From Agarophyton chilense (lineage: Eukaryota > Rhodophyta > Florideophyceae > Gracilariales > Gracilariaceae), in assembly GCA_030374765.1 (NCBI GenBank), contig JARGXX010000138.1:1426001-1490000 (forward strand): a stretch of DNA of 64,000 nucleotides, in the 5' to 3' direction. Of this stretch, positions 56,141-64,000 are shown piece after piece (position 1 is the first letter of the stretch; every line of letters starts with the position of its first letter). The notes under the pieces were generated by a model that had not been told where the DNA came from, made no database searches, and saw only the letters and a list, made by a program, of their open reading frames with translations. A program made the translations under genes and the position numbers.

Positions 56141-58081
56141 GAGATCAATTGAAAGCCGCAAAAGATCTAACGAGTCTGATTGATGAGCTATGTTTCGGAA
56201 ATGTGTCGGAACACTATGTAACAAAGGTCAAGATAATGCTTGAGAAGTAAGAATTCATGTGGAATGGGAAATTAAGAAATATTTCCAATACGAAACATCA
56301 TATCGATTTGGTTCCAGTGTCTAAACCCATCTCTCAACCACTTTAGAGAGCGGGAACTCGAACATGTCAAATTGAGGAGGAAAATTTCAGCAAGATGCTG
56401 GAAGAAGGAGTCACAGAACGAGCCCAATCTCCTTGGGCCTCACCAGTTCTTTTGGTTCCAATAGTCTATGGTTCTCTACTATTCTGTACCGATTACCGAA
56501 AACTGAACTCAGTTACTGTTCGAGACACACACCGGTTTCCCAGAATGAACGAATGCGTTGGCAGCTTAGAAGAAGCAAACTTTTTCAGCACGTTGTACGA
56601 CAAATTTTGCTAATGGCAGGGTCCCATAGCCAAAAAAATCCCAACGAAACCCCGATTTTTCATGTCATGACAGTCTCTACCGTTTCAAGAGTATGCCATT
56701 TGGCTTTAAAAATGCGCCACCTATTTTCCAGCGTACTTTGGCCATCTCTTTTTCAAGCTGTAGGTGTAAGACTTGTTTAGTCTATTTGGAAGAGGTTATT
56801 ATCTTTTCCAAAAATATGGAAACCCATTTACGGCATGTCGAGGAGATCATCAAAGCACTGGAGATATGCCTAAACCGCCAGTATTGCCTTGAATTAAAAG
56901 AAGTGTGGTTGGTTTTCTGGCACCGTCAAGTACGTTGGACACTTGATAGAGCCGGGGAAGCTTCTTATTCAAAAAGAGCAAGCCGCCAAGGCCAACCTTC
57001 GTCTACATCAACGCAATTACCTTTCATGGGCTTCTTTAACGTCTACAGACGATTTGTGCTGCGATACTCATGATACTCACATACAGCGGCACCGCCGAAC
57101 CCACTGTTGTGTAAGGGACAGCCAGTACAGCTGAAAGAGTTCGGACCAGCTGAATGTGAAGCGCTTGAAAAGCTGAAGTTATGCATTATTAGAGCTCCAT
57201 TGCTGGTGCTACCCATACCCATCCTACCATATTCAGTGGATACTGACTCCAGAGATTACCAGATAGGATGTGCTTTCTCCAAAACAAACCCTTATGGTGC
57301 ACGCAAACCCATTCGTTACCGGGGAAGATCGCTGAACACGTCTGAAAATAAAAGATTCAGTTTCAGAAAAGGAATGCCTTGCAGTCTTCTGCTCTTTAAC
57401 CATTTTGAGAAATTATCTAAAAGGAGAAAATTTTACCGTCAACACAAATCATTCGTCTTTACGATGGGTACTATCAGTCACAGACCCATCAGGTCGTCTC
57501 ACAAGATGGCTTTCACGCCTTTCTGATCTCGAGTTCGAAGTAAAGTATAAGAAGACAGTAACTAATGTCCAAATCTACGCTCTATCGCGACTCAAAACAT
57601 TAGGCGAAATCGGAAAAGAATTCGATAAATAAATACCTTGCTTTCTAATGGATACCTATTCACAAACGTCAAAAGAAGAAGGACAAGAAACACTTGGTGA
57701 TTATTCGGATATAGCTCCGATTCTTGTTCTGGCTGATACTGACCCTACTGATCAACTCGAGCGAATCTCGTGCATCGAGCTCTTCTATTAGCAGCACACG
57801 AAAACTTATTTTGCGTGGATACGATCTCGTCTTCACGGATGGGGGGGAGGATCTACCTTTCTCACTCGATTCAAAAAGAATACTATTAACACATGTCAAA
57901 AAGAATGATCCAATCGTGGTTCCATACGTCTTGAAGAGTGGAGTACTCCATCTGGCGCACTACGGCAGACTGTCTGGTCCTCCAAGAAGACAAAAGATGT
58001 TCATGAATCTAGGAAGAGATTTTCATTGGCCTACCTTGGCAATGGACTGCCATGCTACAGTGCAGTTGTGTACGACATGTA
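56141..58081 (+). pseudogene. B-old RT, RNase H and integrase zinc finger
   Basis: RT blocks appear as FCTDYRKLNSVTVRDT and VCHLALKMRH/MPFGFKNAPPIFQRTLA in shifting frames. The catalytic loop has become CLVYLEEVIIFSKN near 56780 (DD replaced by EE). RNase H shows NFTVNTNHSSLRWVLS and FEVKYKKTVTNVQIYALSRL near 57430-57590. The integrase finger is HLAHYGRLSGPPRRQKMF ... CHATVQLCTTC at 57950-58080. Frameshifts are numerous. Sequence matching B-young stops at ACATGT (58080). Confidence 0.85.
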
Positions 58082-58112
58082 AAACCCCTAAACCCCTAAA
58101 CCCCTAAACCCC
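58082..58112. repeat. Telomere-like repeat (AAACCCCT), nearly four units
   Basis: Three full units and a seven-base partial unit of AAACCCCT (G-strand AGGGGTTT) begin exactly where B-old stops matching B-young. The unit is close to plant-type CCCTAAA with one extra C. It is an interstitial block, so it may be a healed break or filler DNA. Confidence 0.7.
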
Positions 58113-59880
58113 AGACGGCTTACCTTAGACCTTCGTGGTACTCAGGCCTAAGAAGGGGGAAAGAAGACGTCGTTTTCCGCAGAATGTGGACGCATATGCG
58201 TGTCAGATTACTTACAAGGGAGGACACGAAAGAACAACCGAATGTAACAGTAGAAGAGACAAGAAGAGACAACAATTTACTTGAAGAAGGAGACACTATG
58301 GAAATCATGTGGCAGGCTGCAGCCGAAAGAACCTCAAAGATTTAGCGACAGAAAGTCTAGCCCCCGATTCCGGGAGTAGAAGGACCTGTCGGTTGAGAAG
58401 CAGTGGGATCAGGGGGACCCGTGTTATTGACTACCCACGAAGGAAAACTGGCAGGAATGCTAGGAGCCATCGACATAGGAGGTAGAGAAGGAGCGGTAGC
58501 ACCGCCACTGGGGAGAGGAGTCGAAAACAACATAGGTTGAACGGGAGGAACCACCGGAGCGGGTTGCAAAACCGCAGGGACCTAGGAGAAAAATGAAGTT
58601 TGAGCAACCAATAAAGGTGCGATACAAACTTTGTTGAACTGTGGGCTATGCTGAAGTAGAATCGCAAGCGCACAGGGGCCCACTACCGAAAAGGTGTCCG
58701 CGAGCGCGCTATTGACACTGCATCGTCCTCATGACAGTCCCTTCCTGAATGGTTTTCGCTCAATTCGTGCCCCTCCGTCGTCGCTCGCACTCCCCAACTG
58801 ACAATGGCACCGAATTCTGAACCTCAAGGGATCGCGCGTCGCGCACTGTGAGAAACCGCCGGCGGACACCACTCCGATGCCCGCGCCGCTGTCGCTCGCT
58901 ATACCTTTATGGTTTGATGGAAGGAGACACGGGGCGTATCTCACGGGTAGGAAGTGGGTCTGTCGTATAGTGGCAGAAGGTTAGACCTTTGAGGTTGTCG
59001 ATATACTACACTGGCCTTGTAAGTGATGGATGCGAGGGATCATCGGCCACGCAGCTCCGGGCGAGCTACCATCTAGGTGTTGTCAGCCAGGTGTAGTGTT
59101 GACAGGTACCTTCTGGTTGAGTAATTGTTAGTAATTGTAATTGTAATTATATATATATTTTTTGTACAGTAGTGAAGTGGCCACCTGGCACTGTAGCCAG
59201 TGCTGGCGAGGTCTCTGACACTAGGTCAGAGACCGTGCCGTGCTGGCACCTCCCGCGTGATCTGAAGAGTGCAGTCCACTGCATATAGGGAACTGCACCT
59301 CCTCCGCCCTAGTCTGATAAAGGCAGGCACCACTTGGGTCACAACTATACCTTTTGGTTCATTGTTTCTCAACTACCACATAGGTTTTACCGCGCGTCGA
59401 CCCCTACCATCGTTCACCTACACGGTATAGGCTATTTTCTACGCCGTTTGCCTCTGCGGGTTTTCACGGTGCCCTGTTACCATCGAGGTTTATCACGTCT
59501 TCCTTCTATGGCTGAGCATCACCACGCTCCCTACGGTTGAGCGTCACTACGCTCCAGAGACAAGACAGTAGCATACCCCGAAAGTGATTGTACGACAGTG
59601 TGTGTGGTTGTGGGTATGTGTTTTTTTCTCTGCTGTTACCTGGTTATATGTGTTGTCACAAGGGTTGTTGAGCCGATCTCGTGTGCACGTACCGCCGCAT
59701 CTGGACATCTGCTTGGTGAATACGCGTATTTTTCCCATTGTTCAGGCAGACCTAGCCGCTTTCCGCACACTCTATTCTTATCTCAGAACCGTCGCTCGCA
59801 AGGCGACACCCTCTCTTTGCCGTTATTTCTGTAGATATCGATTGCACCGAGACCCCTACAGTCTTCAGTAAAATACCACA
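58113..59880. other. Unassigned sequence with hairpin and AT tract
   Basis: The sequence is unrelated to B-young. A 70-codon Pro-rich minus frame (58569-58357, PAPVVPPVQPMLFSTPLPSG) and short plus frames have no recognised domain. A perfect 10-bp-arm hairpin, GGTCTCTGAC (59210-59219) with GTCAGAGACC (59225-59234), follows an AT-rich run (59120-59165, ATTATATATATATTTTTT). The region precedes a gypsy relic and might include LTR sequence, but no repeat partner exists here. Confidence 0.35.
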
Positions 59881-60650
59881 TAAAGTTATCAGCTGCATTT
59901 TATCCTTAAACATATGGACAATCAAAAGGGCTTCCGAACCCTGAAAGAAATATTACGATGTTTTGTGAGTTATACACAAAAAAACTGGAATTTATATCTC
60001 CCTGGTATTGAGTTTGCATATAACAATCATATAAACCATGTAACAAATGAAACACTACTTTTCTTAGAATACTGACAACATCTAGTTCATATTGCCGACT
60101 TTTTATATCATAATGAGGTCGAAGTCAACAATGATGCAACGCAAAAAAAATCACCGAAAATCTAAAATATTCTAATGAAATGGATAAGATATCGATCAAG
60201 AATTCAAAAATGAAGATGATTGATGAAAATATGAGAAACAATAAGGAACCAAATTTCAAAATAGGAAATAAGACTATGCTATCTACGAAGAACCTAAATT
60301 TAAGACATGGAAGAGTAAAGAAACTATCGCCGATATACCTAGGATCATTTTCAATTCAGAAGCTAGCTGAAGGAAGATCTTGTTAACTAGAATTACCGAA
60401 AAAACTAGGTACTATCCATTCAACATTTCATGTATCGCTCTTAAAACCATATTATGGATCAGCACAAAGTAAGGAAGAAACAGAAACAAAACGCAAATTG
60501 GAAAAAGAAGTTAAACAAGTCGTAAGAGTGGAAGATACCGTTATTGACAAGATATTGAACCATCGTGTCAGAAACAGTCGTTTACAATACCTCGTTCACT
60601 ATAAAGGAAAGAACGACACCGAAAAATAATAGATTGATATTCAGACACTC
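59881..60650 (+). pseudogene. Chromodomain gypsy (chromovirus) integrase remnant
   Basis: In shifting plus frames the sequence reads a degraded HPQTDGQSE-like block (59900), WNLYLPGIEFAYNNHI (59985) and GNKTMLSTKNLNLRHGRVKK (60265). LSPIYLGSFSIQKL and a TIHSTFHVSLLKPYYG-like block follow (60415-60450), then DTVIDKILNHRVRNSRLQYL and VHYKGKND (about 60535-60615). The last block matches a chromodomain (V.KIL..R.+.G...YLVKWKGY), which ties integration of such elements to modified histones. The segment is AT-rich and full of stops. It starts inside the integrase core, so the element is strongly 5'-truncated. Confidence 0.75.
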
Positions 60651-62132
60651 ATCACACCAGCGGAATCAAATCTTATCGATTATTGTATTTAACACAAATT
60701 TGCTAAACGATAACACTTGTTATCAACTACAATCGAATCAATCCCCTAAACCCTTTCTCTCAATTAGTTATGGCAGGTCGTACGTTTCGACAATGGACTG
60801 ATGGTATCACAACTTCTAAAACTCAACTTCTTGTCACGTGGTTGTTACTACATGTATATTTAAAATTTTATCATGATAATGGACGCTTTATGGAAACCCC
60901 AGCGAAATTTATTGTACTTTCCAAACTCAAGAATCACATCACCCCTGATATTTTAGATTCAGTTGGGAAAGAATGTTTGTTTTTCTTCTATTGATTTAAT
61001 GTTGGACAGTTTGGTTATTAACGGAAACAAATACGCAAACGGATATCGTTAAGAATTTTATTGCTCATTTGAAAGATGACGACGAAATATCTATTAATTC
61101 TTCTCTGGATTTAGAAAGTCTTGGCATTCTTTTTTATGAATTCATATTATTCAAGATCTTCTCGAAATGCTTTATTATGGACACATAAGATCAATAGCGG
61201 AGGATTTGTTCTACGTCTTTAGTCAGTGGCATGTAATTTCTATTCAATTACTGTTTCTATAGTATTTAATCAATGATTTATTTAATATATTTTCATGTAC
61301 ATTTTCAGGCAGATGACAATGTAGGAGAATCGCATTTTCGGTTACACAGAGCAGTAGAACCTTTTCGAACTCTCTATAAAAGGGTTCCTGCTGCTTCGTC
61401 GTGGCCGTTTTTTATGAGCCAGCACGAAGCGTTGGACTGGAATCAAAGTGCTACATTGTGCCTCCTCTACCCAGCAAAGTTAAATATATTAAACTTTTTA
61501 TTAAGTTGTTTTTGTTCTATTGAAATTTTAGTTAGTTGATTGTGCAATTTGTTAGTTACATCGCTCTGTCGTGCAGATGTAGGCATAGAGTTGCTAAGAT
61601 TTTTTGATAAAGATGATCAATTCCGTTCTTCGCAGCAGTAGAAATAGTAGCCATCTATCGACAAACGTTGCGGCGCCATTTTTGATTATCCTAGGTAGGA
61701 TAAATCTTTAGCGCGTATGTCGATTTGAAAGACATAACAGCCGCTGACGCTGGCCCAACAACATAATAGGCAGTCGTACGCAAAACGGGAGGGCTGTTGG
61801 TGGGGAGTGTAGAATGCGCTCGTAAAGCGCGCGGTCGGACCGGGGAAGACAGAACTGGCACAAGGTTTCCCTCCTTTGTCTCCTCCGTCCCCAGTGTCTC
61901 GGGGTGAAACAAAGGAGATGTTCAGTATGCAGCCCCGGCGGCATTGTGCCAGGTGGCAATCGTGTATTGCACATTCTAGTGCATCCAGGACATCTGTCGA
62001 AGCGTCCCCAACAAACGTGGTGCCCTCGCTTTGGTTCTCCTCCATTCATATGGGGAGAGAACCGCGCCAATTATGATAGGAGATCAGGGCATTGCCTAGT
62101 TCCATGCTCTTGAGGGTGGGCAGTTCTATGAG
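60651..62132. other. AT-rich unassigned stretch with a TATA-like box
   Basis: It lies downstream of the chromovirus remnant. A plus-strand box, CTATAAAAGGG, near 61375 could belong to an LTR. Short frames at 60770-60994 and 61273-61539 on plus, and a 119-codon minus frame at 62045-61686, have no recognised motif. Confidence 0.3.
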
Positions 62133-62750
62133 TTACCACCCCCACTGAGAGTCATCTCGGTTCCTGCCAAGACAAGTCTTGTCCAGCAACAGCACCTTTC
62201 CGCAGGGACGAGAGACTACGCGCGAGCCTTGGTGGTACATAGTTTCTTCGATGTGCCACTCAAGCTCTGTATCCTCATCAGCCACCATTACCCACCGGAA
62301 CGCAATTTCCGCCAAAAACCGCCTTTTAGGCATTGGTTCACACCAGTCCTTCGCGTCTAAACCCATCAGAAATTCTTTTTGCTGCGGTCTGAACCGCCGT
62401 TCTTTCCCCGAGGCGCGGCGAACAGTATAACGTTCTCGCTTGTTTTCATCATCCTGCAACTAGCCATTGAATGTCTTTGGCTCACTTCCACTTGTCGCTT
62501 CCCGACCATCCGGAATACACTGCGGTGCGATTCTTCTCCTCTGCCTACTAGAGCGACAAACGTGCTCAAGTGGCTGTGGCTCTAGTTCCAAATCTGCGTT
62601 TGGAATGTTTCCATCCCTCATTTCACTTCTAAACGATTGAGCTGTGTATGGGGCAGCTGACGCATTACTCGCTTCTCCGCATCTCTCCACCCATACGAGG
62701 GTTTCTGCGTTTGTTGACCAAATCGGACAATCAGAGTGAATCCAACTCAC
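62133..62750 (-). pseudogene. Unrecognised ~205-codon frame with one internal TAG
   Basis: Reading from 62750, 96 codons end in a TAG (62462-62460) after EPKTFNG. The frame continues LQDDENKRERYTVRRASGKE for 109 codons to SQWGW at 62133. The second half is charged and Trp-containing (EMPKRRFLAEIAFRWVMV-like, precisely EPMPKRRFLAEIAFRWVMV). No family was recognised. It may be a decayed gene or element protein. Confidence 0.35.
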
Positions 62751-64000
62751 TGCCGGCGTCTGACCTCAAATGCTTGAAGCGTCAAACATGGACGCATATT
62801 TTTGTACATATAGTTCAAAATGAAGAGCAAATATTTTGAACTATTGTACTGTGCCTACAATAAAAGAATACCGGACTGCCACGGCAGTCCGGGGGTAACC
62901 GTGAAGGAGGCGGAACTCATCTTTGCTGCCCATTCTCTGTGTAACGCGAGCGGCGCGTGCGATCGACGATCTGCGACGAGATAACAGCGTTCATATCGAC
63001 CGGAAGTCTCGGTCGATCAACTTTCCTCGCGAACATCTCGGTGCACTTTTCGCGTTTCCAGCTTCTTGTTGCTTCGCTGACAACGTTCTCCGATATCCTC
63101 AGTCTTTCTTTGATGCCGGAAGGTCACTTGATCACCACTTCTTCGTTAAAACCCTACTGAGCCGGTTTTTACACGCCTCTATGCGTACCCCGGCGTTGAC
63201 GTAGCCGTTTCCGTGGCCATCCTGTCCCAATAGCACGAGGAAACTTTTCAACTGGCGAATACGAATATTGGAAGGCAAGATGCATCAAAAGGCGAAAAAG
63301 CTCGAGCGGAAGTGGTGTAATAGAATGGAACTGAGGAATGCTAGATGACTGTTCGAACTTTTTGTTTTGTTTTAGGGTTTACAGGCAACGCCGGCAGCGG
63401 CTGGGTGACAGTCTTTAGTTGCAGTTACTAGCCATGCCGCTGACATATCGCTAGGCCTCGTTGTAGAACGCATTGTCCCTACTTCGAGCATTCATTACGT
63501 TTCGCGTTGTGATTGTAGACGGTCTGCTGTGGACGGAAACTGTATAACCCTGTGCCCTTTCGAGTTCTACATCAGGGCTCAACTACATGTAAGAACACTT
63601 TCAAAGGCTACAATCGAACCCTGTGATGGTTATATCGTGTATGGTACAGATGGGCAGCCTGGCGGTCTGAATATCACAACTAGATAGCTACTAGCTTTTT
63701 TGCATCTGTAACACGACTTACGGCCTTTGTTACCATCATCGTCGAGCGGGGGAAGTGTGGAGATTAGTCCTAGTAGCTACGTGTAGCAGTCATGCCAACT
63801 TTCTAGCTGGCAGTCTCCGGAAGCTCCCGGTGCATCTCGTGGAGCTCCGGCCGCTAGAGACTCGCGGAGATCGACTACGGCGGGACAGAAATTGTAAACT
63901 ACTGTGATGGCCGTCTGGCGATGCGCGGGAGGAGGAGAGCCAAGACGCAGGGAACTAGCTTTGTCTCTTTTCTTGACAGGTAGCACTAGAAGCTCTGCTG
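62751..64000. other. Unassigned right end with a perfect 10-bp-arm hairpin
   Basis: CCGGACTGCC (62871-62880) pairs with GGCAGTCCGG (62883-62892) across a two-base loop, just after a possible polyadenylation-like AATAAAAG. A 93-codon plus frame (62923-63204) and a 69-codon minus frame (63986-63777) have no recognised motif. Nothing else can be assigned. Confidence 0.35.

Larger units (their letters stand above)
39658..58081 (+). mobile_element. Old Ty3/gypsy element B-old, interrupted by pogo-like and gypsy B-young
   Basis: Element sequence occurs in three blocks that follow the order of B-young: 39658-40025, 42526-46208 and 56141-58081. The first two blocks rebuild the 5' LTR around the pogo-like insertion and continue through gag and protease. 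The third resumes at GAGATCAATTG and carries RT, RNase H and the start of integrase. The element ends at a telomere-like repeat. It is heavily mutated relative to B-young. It sits inside gypsy C. Confidence 0.88.

Overview
The window is eukaryotic, repeat-rich and gene-poor. I find no intact host gene that I can name. Almost everything recognisable is an LTR retrotransposon (Ty1/copia or Ty3/gypsy), a DNA transposon, or a decayed fragment of a conserved eukaryotic gene: a PI4-kinase gamma type, an SF3B4-like splicing factor, the RNA polymerase II largest subunit, and possibly a GH35 beta-galactosidase. The TATA-like LTR promoters, the protein families and the copia priming site all fit a nuclear genome. 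The mixture of elements would suit an alga such as a red alga, or another protist, but the sequence alone does not prove the taxon.

Layout, left to right. From 1 to about 3.8 kb is a minus-strand gypsy element (A) with gag-protease, RT, RNase H and integrase, cut by the window edge. From about 4.0 to 9.2 kb is a minus-strand copia relic (copia-2). It is split by two insertions only about a dozen bases apart: a TA-flanked mariner-like element (5314-6569) and a GC-rich 1354-bp insert with an 11-bp target duplication (6586-7939). From 9.2 to 13.1 kb the sequence is mostly unassigned and holds an isolated gypsy-D LTR at 11.6 kb. A young copia element (copia-1) fills 13142-18223, with 286-bp LTRs, the 5-bp duplication GTAAG, and a Tudor-like domain in Pol. 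Gene fragments lie at 19-24 kb. From 24.2 to 30.1 kb is a decayed two-gene unit with convergent reading frames that looks like a large DNA transposon. From 31.0 to 34.9 kb is a truncated minus-strand gypsy (D) with its LTR.

From 35.3 to 58.1 kb the elements are nested. A minus-strand gypsy (C) was invaded by an old plus-strand gypsy (B-old). The 5' LTR of B-old was then hit by a pogo-like transposon (40026-42525), and its pol gene was hit by a younger copy of its own family (B-young, 46209-56140, 716-bp LTRs, duplication GAGAT). B-young has lost most of its integrase core. It carries, between pol and the 3' LTR, a roughly 607-codon antisense reading frame broken by a single TAG. B-old ends abruptly in four telomere-like units of AAACCCCT. 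Beyond it are a chromodomain-bearing gypsy relic (59.9-60.6 kb) and unassigned sequence.

The parts do not form a host pathway; they record successive insertions and decay. Premature stops are often TAG (or TGA) where the family has Trp or Gln, which suggests C-to-T or G-to-A decay of silenced repeats.
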